From assembly GCF_047511655.1 (NCBI RefSeq), contig NC_133389.1, positions 151,667,973-151,731,972 of the forward strand: a DNA stretch of 64,000 nucleotides. The letters are read 5' to 3'. Below, in pieces: positions 1 through 13,500 of the stretch. The position numbers and the translations under genes are program-made. Each line of letters starts with the position of its first letter. Positions within the stretch are counted from its first letter, which is position 1. Source of the DNA: Castor canadensis. Taxonomy: Eukaryota; Chordata; Mammalia; Rodentia; Castoridae. Below the pieces are notes generated by a model. That model was given only the letters and a program-made list of their open reading frames with translations, was not told the DNA's origin and made no database searches.

Positions 1-440
1 ATGATACATTACAGAAACTGGGCAACAAAAGAGGAGCTACCTGCTTCTGCTTTCCTCTTTGAGATGTTAACCAGCTACAAGGATCCTTGATGGGTGGAGA
101 AATAATCACGGTTAGGAAAGGGAAATTCTAAAGCATCCTATGGTCCCAGATTTAGGGTGTGATTTGGAGGCTGACCCCTCCCTGTCAGCCATTTCAGCTA
201 CCCAGACCCATTATCTTTGACCATGTATATTTCCCTAGCTCTCCACTATAAAACTAAGAGTTGGGGACCACCATTTTGAGTCTTTGCTCCCATTTCCTGT
301 GTGGGGAACAGAAAATATTTCTTTTTTTCTGCCCCCTCTCCCGCCTAGTCCATACTTTATCCTTTTATACTAAATCCTTGTTAAAACTTTAACCTTGTGA
401 GTTTTGTGTGGAAACTGGGAAGCTGTGGAAGGCCCCTCAT
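1..440 (+). repeat. LTR-like remnant
   Basis: The stretch 90-400 has the composition of a retroviral LTR on the plus strand: a TATA-like 'ctataaaac' near 244-252, a pyrimidine-rich tract with 'gccccctctcccgcc' near 330-345, and a downstream 'aaatccttgttaaaac' tail. I see no flanking internal region or second LTR, so it would be a solo or truncated LTR. Family not identified. Confidence 0.4.
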
Positions 441-445
441 CTGTT

Positions 446-650
446 CTCCAGTGACAGCTCATACCTGTAATCCAAGTTACTCAGGAGGCAGAGATTGGGA
501 GGACTGTGGTTTGAGGCCAGCCTGGGCAAATAGTTCAAGAGATCCTATCTCAAAAACACCCAACACAAAAAAAGGGCTGGCAGAATGGTTCAATTGGCAG
601 AGCACCTGTCTATCAAGCATAAGGCCCTGAGTTCAAAACAAACAAACAAA
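446..650 (+). repeat. Composite SINE (7SL-like + tRNA/ID-like)
   Basis: A 7SL-like left half ('cctgtaatccaagttactcaggagg', then 'gaggccagcctgggcaaatag') is joined through an A-rich linker to a tRNA-like half ending 'aaggccctgagttcaaaac'. This is the reference architecture for the composite SINEs listed below. No protein-coding content. Confidence 0.85.
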
Positions 651-659
651 AATCCCAGT

Positions 660-1395
660 AGCCAGATTCTTGTGTAATATGGCTGAAAAAGAAGTCAGAA
701 AAATAATCCCATTCACAATAGTCTCAAAAAAAAAACCTCCTAGGAATAAACTTAACTAAGGAGGTGAAAGTCCTCTACAGTGAAAACTATAAACTATAAA
801 GCACTGAAGAAATAAATTAAAGAATACACATTAGAATATGGAAAGACTCATGTTCATGAATCAGCAGAATACAGTTAGAATGACCATTTTATTGAAAGTA
901 AACCACAGAGTCAATATAATCCCCATCAAAATACCAATGATATTCTTCACTAAAAAGAAAAAAAAAATCCTAAAATTCATATGAAAGTACAAGAGACACC
1001 AACTACCAAGGCAAACCTGAGTAAAAAGAGCAATATATACTACATATCCACAGTAACAAAAACAGGAGAGTACTGGCACAAAAACAGACATACAGACCAA
1101 TAAAATAGAAGACCTAAAAAATAATATCCAGAATATATAAATAACTTAAAAAATTAAACATCAAAAGAACAAACAATTCAATCAAATGAGTGAATGTGCT
1201 CTCTCTTGTCTGGAATTTACAGGGGGAAAAAAGGACATGAGAGTTAAAACATGAACTATTAGGTATATGGAAGGAGAAGAAGACCAGGAGAGGGAAGATG
1301 AGGTAGGGTAACAGAGGGAGTGAATATGATCAAATCACATTATATGCATGTATGAAAATGTCATAATGAATTCCATTATTTTGTGCAATTAATAT
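660..1395 (+). mobile_element. Truncated LINE-1, ORF2 3' part plus 3' UTR
   Basis: The plus strand reads as degenerate L1 ORF2 C-terminal sequence: 'aataaacttaactaaggaggtgaaagtcctctacagtgaaaactataaa', then the 'ccatcaaaataccaatgatattcttcac' block and 'tactggcacaaaaacagacata'. An L1-type 3' UTR follows. All frames are broken, so this is a dead, 5'-truncated copy. Confidence 0.75.
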
Positions 1396-1403
1396 ACACT
1401 AAT

Positions 1404-1610
1404 AGGCTAGGTGTGGTGCTATATACCTGTAATCACAGCTACTTGGAAAGTAGATGAAGGAGGATTTTGGGCCGAAGTCTGCCCTGGGAAAATGTGAGAC
1501 ACTGTTTGAAAACTAAACTAAAAGGAAAAAGGGCTGGGGCATGGCTCAAGTGGTAGAGTGCTGCCTAGCAAGTACAAGGCCCTGAGTCCACCCCAGTACC
1601 ATTTATTCTA
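1404..1610 (+). repeat. Composite SINE
   Basis: It starts with 'aggctaggtgtggtgctatatacctgtaatcacagctacttgg' and ends with the tRNA-like half 'gggctggggcatggctcaagtggtagag ... ccctgagtcc'. Diverged copy. Confidence 0.8.
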
Positions 1611-2490
1611 ATGAAAATAAAAATCTATGCCCTGCTTGAGGTTGCTTAAAAAAACAAAAGCCAAGCTTAAAGAACTATCTTCCATACTTAACATTTAGAG
1701 TTTGTAAAAACATATGAGCATAAAGGAAATGCTTTAGACTTTCACTAAAACTCAACTAATTAATAAAACATAAGAAATAACTGGACTAACTGATGAATCC
1801 TACAACTCTACAGAACAGTACCATTATTTTAAAAGAAAGCCTTGAGATAGATTTAAGATTCTAAATAGCTTAATTATAAATGGAAGAATAGCAATTTCTG
1901 AAATTTTATGAAGTGTGGTCTGAAGACAGATGCACACATTTCCAGGTCCTCTATAGACTGGCTCCATGATAATAAGAGAATGTGTGTGTGAGACAGATGG
2001 ATGAGTAGATAGGTAAGTAGATTGTAGATAAACAGACAGACAGACAACCAATGTTGGGGTTGTTATAAAGACATATTATATAACCCATGTGAAAATAACT
2101 TGAGAGAGTCTACATAAGGGGAATAAAGAAGAGGAAAGAAGGGTGAGGAAATGAAGAAAAAGAAAGGGTAGACAAAGATAGATGAAAAAGGAAGAATAAG
2201 ATAGAGAAAAACTTGTGCACATTAAACACTCAGAACCAAACAGCAACATCTCAGGAAAGAAATCCACTGAGATAATGTACTAAGCAATAAACTGCTTATT
2301 AAAAAACAATACTACAGCACATGGCATAGAAGATGAATACTGTAAAATACCATATGAAAAAGGATTGTTTATGTTTTTTTAAACAGTGGTAACTGGGGTA
2401 TAACATTTGAAACTATAAAGAAACATAGCAATTATGGTAGAATATTTGATACTATAAAGAGATATTATTATATCTAGAAGAGAACTTTAA
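1611..2490. other. AT-rich C2CD6 intron, no gene seen
   Basis: AT-rich sequence with a short degenerate (GATA/GACA) patch at 1990-2047. No exon was recognised. The next downstream C2CD6 exon should lie here or beyond the left edge. Confidence 0.5.
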
Positions 2491-2496
2491 CATTAC

Positions 2497-2642
2497 CTGT
2501 ACAGAAAAGTACTTCACATCATTGAACTTAATTACAGGGTTCTTTTCATTAGCAGTGGACTTCAAGCTATGAGTTTTTGTACATTTTACAATGTTGTTTA
2601 CAGAGATGCGAAAAAACAAACTATTGCGATGTTGTGAACTGA
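2497..2642 (-). CDS. C2CD6: C2CD6 C2-domain exon
   Basis: A 146-nt exon from acceptor TTTTCAG|TCAGTTC to donor TACAG|GTAATG. It encodes [19 protein letters not shown] followed by CTKTHSLKS and [14 protein letters not shown], matching the beta-strand pattern of the C2CD6 C2 domain. It enters in phase 2 and leaves in phase 0. Its 5' partner exon was not found. Confidence 0.8.
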
Positions 2643-4527
2643 CTGAAAACAGAATATTTAGGAAACGAATTTTGTTGTAATTGAACAAGTAACACATTTT
2701 AAGATTAACCTGTTAAATAATTCATTCCAAAACATTAAAATCAATCAAGTAGATATACAAGGTAATCATATATATATAATATATAGATAGAGATAGAGAT
2801 GGTATAGATATAGATATTGATGGCACTGGGTTTGAACTCAGGGCCTCATGCTTGCTAGGCAGGTGCTCTTATTGCTTGAGCCACTCTGCCAGCCCCCATG
2901 ACAAGTCTAAAAATAAACATTCAACTTTTTTTAAGGCACCAATATACAGTAAGTTCTTTGAAATGTTTAAGGGAAGCATATTTATTACTTATGAGCAAAT
3001 GAGCATTATATCTAAGAAAATATGCTTTTTCTTTGAAGTTATATGGTGATTAGAGTAAATTATAGCGGACAAAAAGTCTCTTGTCACTTCCACATCAAAA
3101 AGTAGAGTTTATTTCCTTGTCCTTGAATCTGAGCTGGCCTTGTGATTATTTTAACCCATGGACACAACTAGGACTGGCATAGGATGGATGAGGGAAGAGA
3201 TTCACATAGAGAGTACAATTTAAGGGGAGACTAAAACTTTAGTAATCAAGATAAGAAATAACATTTTAAAATCAAAATCAGTGCAGGAAAAAAATGATGG
3301 GACAACACAGAATGAGAGTTCCAACCACTGCAACATCCAGCCAAGCCAAACTTCCAGGCATCCCCAGTACAGTGCGAGACACAGAAATGGGTCATTGCAG
3401 ACCTCCCAGCCCTTTAGACCTCCCAGACCTTTAGAACTGCCCAACTGCAGCTAGAGCTGTAGCACTGTAAAGCGAAGTGAGAGTGCCTCCTGCTGGCGGC
3501 ACAGCGAGTGACTGATACCAAAGTAATTAATATTTTAAGACACTCAATTTTGGAGTAGTTCAGCAGCAATGGGAAGAAAAGATATAATCATACTGTGATT
3601 TTTAAACCCAAAGAAAGGATACTTTTAGGTATTAATTGTCTGCAATTCTTTATATGAACAGCCAGGCAGCCAACCTACAAAATAAAGAACAGTGAACACA
3701 TTTTTTTAAGAAGTTAACTTTTCTTCTACTTTACTCTGTACTATCTTTAAGCTTTTTAAAGCTTCACCTCATTGTTTTTCCTCATTAGAAATATTTATTT
3801 TTACTTAAAATATTGTACTAATGCATATCATAAAGCAGAAGCACAAAAGAAAAACGATCAGGCTGTGCTCCAATGAAGCCTAAAATGAACAGAAATACAA
3901 ATAGCAAAAAACAGTTCACTATTAACTTAATTGTGAACATCACTCTTTGTTTCCATTTCATATTTTGTGGAAACTGATAAAACATTACATCCTACACATA
4001 AATATAAGAAATGTAGTATACTTTAAATAAGCTCTTTTGTTCAGTATCCTAAAACCACTTCATTCACTCACTGGCTACACCATGTCAGGAGCTAGTTGTA
4101 ACATACTCATTCTCTCTTGTAGAGGTGTCTGTAAACATTGAAAGAAATTATATCTTGTATTTAGCTATAAAATTAATTACAAAATTAACACAGGAATACT
4201 TGAATTCTAAATATGAAGTATTAGTCAAATATATTTAGACATTTTTTAGCTTAAAAGTCAAGTAAAATTAGCAGGAATAATATATTAAAGATGGTAACAT
4301 GATAGGAAATAGAGAAAAGGGATAAGAACAATTCTTATTTCACACCCAGTAGCTGCTCTAATCATGCTATAAGAAATACATATGAATAAAAATAACTAAA
4401 AGAATGCCACGATATTGGTAGTTCCAAAAGTGCACAGATCTTCATGTCATATACACTGAAGCACCCCAATGGAATAACAGATTTTTCTTGTTCTCTGTCT
4501 AGATATTAGGTCCTACCAATGCACGTA

Positions 4528-4573
<46 letters not shown>

Positions 4574-7500
4574 ATGACTATTTTGTTTCTGTGTGGGGGG
4601 GTTGGATGCAATGTGGGGTCAATTTTCAAACTGAAGGTCAATCTGATAATAAATATCACCTGCAGAGCTCAGTGAAAAATATTTATTTCCAGGCTCCGTT
4701 TCAGACATTCTAAGTTAGTTTATCTTATGTAGGGTCCAAAATCAATGTCTTTAAAAAGTATCATAGATAATACTCATTTAACTGGGTTTGGGAATCCTTC
4801 ATATAGAAAAACATTATTTCTGTGAATTAGGGTATTTTTCATAATTTCAGTGAATTATTATGTTTTTCTGACTCATAAAATTGAAAATGCATGAATACAT
4901 TATCAGAAAGGACTATTTTCTATGCATACTTTTCAATTACCAGGTAATCGACATCAACTATATTTTATATCTAATCCAAAAAATTTTTACAGGTTAATTG
5001 AGGCTTAGTTATACATACCACATCCCCAAATGGCACTAGAGTTGGTGTCTCCTGTTTTACTACCACTTCTTCACTCTCAGACTCCTGAAGAGTTTGTCTC
5101 AGCATCTACAATATAAATTAACTAATTTAATACTTTAGAAGAAAAAGAAAAACATAATAGATATATAATTCAATTCAATATTTATTTGATGAGTATCTAG
5201 TAAGTCAAGTATCTAGGCAGTATATATAAATATGAAAATGAAACTCACTCCGATCTTCAATAACTTTATCAATAAGTAAATATATAAAACAATGTATACA
5301 ATGAAATATAAAATCAGTCAGGAAATCATGAAAAGAAGAAATGTTTTAGGCTCATGGTTATTTTGACCCATAGTCATTTGGCCTGGATATTTTGGAAGTA
5401 CAGTAATACAGTACGTCATGATGGTAGGAGTGAATGACAAAGGAATAGGTCACTTCATGGGGGCCAGGAAGCAAAAAGAAACAGAGAAAGGAGCCAGGGT
5501 CCTGATATTCCTTTCAAGGGCATGCTCACAATGACGTAACTTCCTTCCACTAGGCCCCACCTCCTAAAGATTCCACCACTTCCCAGTAGCACCACAGACT
5601 GGTAACCAAGTCTTTAACGCATGAGCTTTTGGTGGACATTCAAAATCCAAGCTATAGCACCAATACTGGAAAAGGGGACATACAGATGAGCACTCAACAT
5701 CTTTTGGGACCAGAAAGAAGGTCCTCCAAATAATGTCCAATTGTCACAAAGGCCACCAGAAAAGGGTGTCCATAACAATGTCTGGTACAGTTTGAAAATC
5801 AAAACAAATAAAATGACACAAATAAAATGAAAATAGGGTATTATAACCCATAGAACCCACAAGTCTTTACTGATTAGAAGGAAAATGAATAAATGAAAAA
5901 ACTCTTCCTTTTAGCATAATGCCAACTAATAAGAGCAGGAGTGGTAAACTTGAAAAAGTACTACTCTGTAATCATCACAGTAAAATCATTTTGAAAAAAT
6001 CACCAACACAAGGGAAAGTTTGATATAGACAACAATACTGATACAGTCTTAAAGTATCTCCTCACAGAGTGCACTTTAAACGCGAGGGTTACAATTATAG
6101 CTATACACACTGGCAGGCTTAGAAAAGTAACTTCATCAGTGACAGATAAGACACACGTTACATGTTTCCGTATGTATGCAGTGAAGAGGACACAGCACCT
6201 GATATGGTACTTCAGCCAGGGATGCTTAACCTAAGTCAGTTTGTGGGGAAATACCATGCAAACCCAGGCTGAGGAGCAGTCTATAAAATAGCTAGCCTCT
6301 ACTCTTTATTTACTTGTGTTCTTTTTTGTAAATACTGGGATTTGAACTCAGAACCCTGTACTTACTAGGCAGATGCTCTACCACTGGACCCATGCCTCTG
6401 GCCCTTTTTTTTCTTTAGTTATTTTTCAGATAGTGTCTCACATTTTTTTCACAGGTTGGCCTCAGACTACAATGTTTCCCATGTAACTGGGATCAGATAT
6501 ACACCACTAAGGTTGGCTTGTTAGTTAAGATGGGGATCTCACTAACTCTTTGCCCAGGCTAGCTTCAAAACACTATCCTCCCAATCTCCATCTCCCAAGT
6601 AGCTGGATTTTAGGTATGTGCCACCACACATAACCCTAGGCCCTATTTATTTATTTATTTTTTAAAGTCAAGTTAGGTGAAACAAATGTAAAATGTAAAT
6701 TTCAACTGTAAAAGGACTTGTGTAGACAAATACAGTTCTCTGAGAGTAAGGAATGCACTCTCCTCAGGGACCAGGGACTCCCCATTGGGAAAATGGGCTG
6801 CTACTTTCACTGCCAAGTTGGGGAGGGGTTATAAATGAGTCTAAGTTAAAACACCACAAAGCTTTCTGATTGGTTTTAAGCGTTTTGTCTTTTCTTTTCT
6901 TTTTTTTTTCTTTTTTTGGTGAGACTGGAGTTTGAACTCAAGAGCAATGAGTTTACAAAGCAGGGCTCTACCATTGAGCCACACCTCTAGTGAAGTTTCC
7001 TTTTTCTTGATTCAACATGTTTGATTGGTGGTAAGCTTCTGATTTCCAGTGTTCTGAAAAAGTTGATACTCACAGTATTTTTAACTTTCTGCTCTGTGGA
7101 TGAATGGGCCCTTGGAGCTGCTAACTTTATCATTTCACTAACATCACTCCAGCTGGTAGCCTTCTATGTCACGCCACCCAGGGGCCATTTTATGTAGAAC
7201 CTGAAGAAGTCTACCATAGTTGGACTTCCTTGTTGATGGTGGGATGGACAAAATGCAGTACTTTGTCCTTTACTTTGTACAGGATGCCCTGGCATGCCCT
7301 AAATCACTGGACTCCTAAGAATTTCATTGATATGTCAAGGCCTTCAACCTGTTTTTTGTTGTTGCTGTTGTTTTTTTGGTGGCACTGTGGTCTGAATACT
7401 TTTCTCTTCAGCAATTCTTTTTCCCCCTTCAGCTATCCACCCTAAATAAAATCTTTAGTAGCTTATAACATAATTGATCTGAATAAGCAGGTTCTAAAAT

Positions 7501-10500
7501 GGGGATCTGCACGTGGACCACTTCCCACCTGGTGACCAATCAGGCCCTGGTTTAGGTAAAGGATGAATAGCCCCTGGCATGTGGTAATGTAGCCCGTTGC
7601 TCAAAAGGGCACTAACATTACTAACTAACTTACTAAAGATTTTATTCTCTGATGAGCACTGTGAGATTTGCAAGCAGAAAAATTACTAGAGAGTGGAGTG
7701 AGATTTTTCTTGCTCCTGGTTATTACTGAACTTAACTGGGCCTAACCAGGGGCAACGAGAGATGCAGAAAGGACACAGGCTAGACAGACAAGACAGAAAG
7801 TTGGGGCCAGGTGTGCTGGGCGCTCCGCTGGAGATGCATGACAGCCTCATTGCTTCTTATCTCTATTTTTTTCTGCTTCTTTTCTCTATTTTTTTGTTAA
7901 GGTCTTACTCTTTTACAATTCTTTAAAACCTTGCTTCTAAAAGTCTTCTTTTCTATTCATTAAAGTCTCTTTCCTTAGACTTGTTGTGTCACATGTTTTC
8001 TCTTAGCTTTTCTTTAGCATAATCTCTCTTAAAGTCTTTGCCCTCAGACTTGCACTGTCTCATGCTCTCTTTAGTTTTTCTTTAGCTTAGCTTATCTAAA
8101 GTCTATGTATAAAGTTCTCAGTGCAGACTTGCACTGTTCCATGTTCTCTCTAGCTTTTTTAAAGTCTCAGCCCTCAGACTTGCAGACAATCAACAGCGAT
8201 TATTCCCTTGCAAGCTGCCAACCAATTCTATCAACCCCTCTTTAGCAATTCCCCTTTGACAATTCTCCTTCAGCAATTCTATTCCCTTCAGCAATCCTTT
8301 TCCCTTCAGCAATTCTTCCCCCCATACCCCCTCTCCCGCTTCAGCAATCAATCCTTCCTTCAGCAATCTGCTTTCCCCCTTCAGCAATCTCCCTCCAGCA
8401 CTTTCCCTTCAGCCAAAAACCCCTGCAGCAATCCTTCATTTATCAAAAAAACCTCACATCCACCTTCAATGAGTCTTTTGTACCCAGTAGTAAACAAGGA
8501 GGTGGAGCAGCAGTTCTTGGGGAGGGGCATGACATTGTAACAAGAGGAACCTGCGTTCCTGCTTCTAAACAACTTAGGAAAAGCAGCTGAGCTGTAGCTC
8601 ACCTTCTTGCTCTCCTGTGTAGCTGGGGCTGTGCCAAATCTCAGCCTACAGATTATTTGACATAAACATCTTAGGAAAAGCAGCTGCTCTGCATCTTTTT
8701 CTCATCCTATTCTGCAGTGGGGGTTGTGCCAAACTCAGATTGCAGAACATTGAGTACAACTGTGCTTATGTCCTTATAGGCTTCTCTTACTCTGCTCCCC
8801 ACAAGGGAGTACTTTTGTGTTCCACATCTCCAAGGAAGTGAAAGAAGCAAGACCAGATATAGAAAGAAATTGAGCTGTGTTACAGTTGCAAGAAAAGGGC
8901 TCAACTGATGCTATGGTTAACTCAGGAGTTGGAGTTGTCCTGCAGAGTTATACCACACTGAGACCAGGAGGCCAGGATTGTATGTTTCTGCATGAACCAA
9001 TCATTAAACTTGGCAACTACCAGAAAGACAGAGTACATGTATTTTCCCTAAGTCTTCCCTCTAATACAAGTAAAGCTCCTGAATATTATATATAAGACAA
9101 ATATAAGACTCTAAAAGGTAGGGAAACACAATTCCTCATGATTTAAGGAATGACACAGTATTGAGATTCCTGAATTTTATTTTTGTCTAGCATACCCCAC
9201 ACTTGGAGAAGTCAGAAGCCCAGATATGCAAAACATCAACTTAGACCTGAGTATGTTGGCGTATACACATAGTGCCAGATACCTAGGACGCAGAGGCAGG
9301 AAGATCATGAGTTTGAGGCCAGTCTCAAAAAAGAAAAGAAAAAGAAAAACAACAGAAGGGCTGGGGGCATAGCTCAAGTGGTAGAGCATAAGCATGAAGC
9401 TCTGGGTTCAATCCCTACTACTGCAAAGAAACAAACCTTTCAACTTAGATACCTGTCTTCAAGCCAAAATGCTAGAAAAGGGGTATTCCCTACAACTGAA
9501 CATCACTATGGCCTCACCCTTCCCAGTTTCAGTAAATGCCAAGTGGGAAGCCTAGACTTCCACCCTCAAGGAGTGAAATGAGCTGCCCCCACCCCCAATT
9601 CTTGCAGGCATGATACAAAAAGAGCCAATAGGGAGTCAGAACTTTCATCTCCATCTTCTACTACCAGCAGTGTCAATGGACACCAAAAAAAAAGCCTTGA
9701 TTTCCATCCACATTCAGCAGTAATGAGGTACCTCCCCTCTCCACTAAGGCAGTATCAAAGAAGGGCTATTGAAGAATAAGAACTCACACCATCACCCAGA
9801 ATTAACAAGGCTACCTCCACTGCAGTGTCATTGAAGACCATACAAAGAGCACAGTCTCTCACCTCCACTTATAAGGATCTCCCACTTCAGGTGTCAACAG
9901 AGATCAAGTAAGAAATCTAGATTTCTACCTCAACCTAGCAATAATGAAGAAGGACCACACCTTCCTCTACTAGAACAATATAAAAAGGAAGCCAGCTTAA
10001 AAAAAAAGGTTTAAATAGAATCCAGAGCCTTAGAACATAATCCAAAAACATACAGGTTTCAATAAAAAATAATTTTTCATACCAAGAACCAGGAAGATGT
10101 GAGCTATGGTTTGAGTCTTGAATGTCCCCCAAAGCCCATATGTTAGTCTTGGTCACCAGCCTGTGACACTATCAGGAAATGATAGGAGGCAGAGCCAAAA
10201 GAAGGAATTTAGGTCATTGTGGGCATGCCCTTGAAGGGGACATTGGGACCCAGCCCCTTACTAAAAGGAAATGATGAAAGAATGAACCTTGAAAGATTGG
10301 AGATAAAAGAATACACTAAGCAAAAACAATAAATAAATTTTCCTTTTCCTCTTGAATTATCTAAATCATATTTAACAGTTGAAACAAAAATGATATGTGT
10401 AGGGGGTGTGTAGCTCAGTGGTAGAGCGCTTGCTTAGAATGCACAAGGCCCTGGATTTGACCATGGTACCACAAAAAATTATAATGCTGCCCAATATGGT

Positions 10501-13500
10501 TCTGAGTATATGTATGGGAAATATTTAAAACAATTATACTATAAATGGAGGAGGTTAAAGGGACATGAAGGAAGGCAAAGTTTCCCCATTCTGTTGCTTT
10601 TGTTTTGTTTTTTTTTGAGACAGGGTCTCACGTATGTAGGTCAGGCTGGCTTGAAAGTCACTACATAGCCCAGGCTGACACTCCTGTCTTAGCCTCCCAA
10701 GTGCTGGGATTACTGGCATATGTCCACCATGCTTGGCTCAATGTTTGTTTTTATGTTGGTAAACTGATGATGCCAGTGGACTGTGATGATTTATATATAC
10801 ATATACATTAGTTATAGCATAAAGCCCAGAGTGACCATATGTGTATATTTTGAAAATATATTCAAAGACACTATAGAGAAATCAAAATGGAATTCTAAAA
10901 AATGTTCAAATAACCAAAAGAAAGTCAGATAAAGAAAAAGAATTTTTAAAATTTTTATCATACATTAATATGAAGAGATTTCACTGTGATAATGCCATAC
11001 TTGCATATAGTGTACTTGAACAAGTTCATCTCCTCCATTATATTCCCATTCCTCCTCTCCCTCATTGCCCCCTCTTTCAGTGTCTGATGGATTTCATTAT
11101 TACATATACATGGCATACTTCCATCCTCTTCACACCTCAGTATCCTTTCCTTTTCCCCTCCCCTTCCTGCTGATCCCCCCTCAAACAGTCCCCTATATAC
11201 ATTCATATCCCATTATTGTAACTATAATCATCATTGTTATTTTAGGTCTAGATTCCACAAATGTGAGGAAACGTGTTATTTGGCCTTTTGAGCTTGGCTT
11301 ATCATGGTAAACATGATGATCTCCAGTTCCATCCATTTTCCTGCAAATGACATAATTTCATTCTTTATGGATGAATAATACATATATACATATATGTATA
11401 TATACATATATATCATATTTTCTTTACCATTCATTGGTTGTTGGCACCTCAGCTGTTTCCACAGTTTGGCTATTGTGAACAGAGCTGCAATAAACATGGG
11501 TATGCAGGTATTTCTCTCATATACTGACTTACATTCCTTTGGATGTATGCCTAAGAGTGGTATACAGGGTCATAAGGTAGTTTTCTGAGGCACCTCCATA
11601 CTGATTTCCACAGTGATTGTAGTAGTTTACATTCCCACCAGCAGGGTATGAGGTTCCTTTTCCCCCACACCCTTGCCAGCATTTGTTGTTGTTTGTTTTC
11701 TTGATGATGGCCAATCTGATTGGGATGAGATGGAATCTTAATATAGTTTTGATTTTCATTTCCTTCATGGCTAAGGATATTGAATACTGCTCCATGTACT
11801 TATTTGTATATTTGTATTTCTTCTTCTGAGAACTACCTATTCAATTCATTTGTCCATTTAGTAGCTGAATTATTTGCTGTTTAATGTTTTTAGATCTTTA
11901 TATTTTCTAGATACTAATCCTTTACATGTTGAGTAGCTGACAAAAGTTTTTCTCCCATTATGTGGGTTGTTTCTTGATTCTAACAACTGTTTCTTTTGAT
12001 GTATAGAAACTTTTTAATTTCATGCAGTACCATTTGTCAATTCTTGCTTATTTCCTGGCAATGGGGTTCTATTCAGAAAATAATTACCTATGCCTACATC
12101 TTCCAGAGTTTTCCCTATTTTTTTCCTGTAGTAGTTTCACTATTTCAGCTGTTACATTAAGATCTTTGATCCATTTAGAGCTGATTTTTGTACAGCCTGA
12201 GAGACGGGAGTGTGTAGTTTCAGTCTTCTGCATGTAGATAACCAGTTTTCCCTGCATCATTTATTGGAGAAGCTGTTTTTTCTCCAGTGTATGTCTTTGG
12301 CTCCTTTGTCAAAGATCAGGTGGCTATAGCTGGGTGATTTTATTTATGGGTCTTCTATTCTGTTCCATTGGTTTTCTTGTCTGCTTTTATTACTATGGCT
12401 TCATAGTATAATTTGAAGCTTAGTATTGTGATACCTCCAGCACTGCTCTTTTTGCTCAGGATTGCTTTTGATATTCAGGATCTTTTATTCTTCCATATGA
12501 TTTTTTTGTTTCTGCAAAGAATAACATTGGGATTTTGATGGGCATTTCTTTGAATATGTATATTGCTTTTTAGAGTGTAGCTACTTTAACAATATTAATT
12601 CTACCAATACAAAGACATGGTAGGTTTTTCCATCTTCTGGTGTTTTCTTCAATTTCTTTCTTCAAGGTTTTATAGTATTCACTGTAGAGGTCTTTCACCT
12701 CCTTGGTTAAGTTTATATGTAGGTATTTTTTGATGCCATTATGAAATGCATTATTTTCCTGATTTCCTATGCAGCCTTTTCACTGTTGGCATATATAGAA
12801 AAACTACTGATTTTATATGTTTATTTTATATCCTGCTACATTGCCAAAAGTGTTTACCAGATCTAGGAGTTTTTTGGTGAAATCTTTGAGGTCTTTTAAG
12901 TATAGAATCATATCACCTATGAATTGGGATAATTTGACTTCTTTATTTCCAATCTGGATCCCTTTTATTTCTTTTTCTTGCCTTCTTGCTTGGCTAGAGA
13001 TTCCAGTACTATATTGAATAAAAGTAGGGAGAGTGAATGCCCTTGTCTTCTTCCTAACTTTAGAGGAAATTGCTTCAGTTTTTCCCCATTTAGTATGATC
13101 TTGGCTGTAGGTATGTCATATATAGCCTTTATTATTCCTTGTTTCTTCAGAGCTCTTGTCAAAAAAGAATGTTGAATTTTGTCAAAGGCTTTTTCTGCTA
13201 TCAAGTAAGATGACAATGTGGTTTTTGTCTTTGATTCTGTTTATGTGCCGTATTAGTTATTGATTTAATTATATTGAATCAATATCCTTTACATGCCTAG
13301 AATGAAACCAACCTGATCATGATGTATAATCTTAATGTGTTGTTGCTGAATTTGGTTTGCAAGTGTTTTGTTGAGAATGTTTGTGTCTATACTAAGAAAA
13401 AGAAAATTTTACAATGGAGAGAACATAAAATAAGAAATAAAATGACAGAAACCCTAATACAGCAATGATTATGTAAATATAAATGATCCAAAAGCACCAG

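Noticed and set aside
4405-4495. Possible missing C2CD6 exon (minus strand, reads [12 protein letters not shown])
   Set aside because: The faint similarity to a GCL...H-K-C block does not come with an acceptor in the required phase 0, so it is probably chance.
8208-8540. 110-codon plus-strand open frame rich in Gln, Ser and Pro
   Set aside because: It is the translation of the CAGCAATTC tandem repeat in an LTR-like segment; the opposite strand is open for the same reason.
10400-10478. tRNA gene candidate with A and B boxes
   Set aside because: Same sequence type occurs dozens of times with A-rich tails and no cloverleaf 3' half: it is an ID-type SINE.
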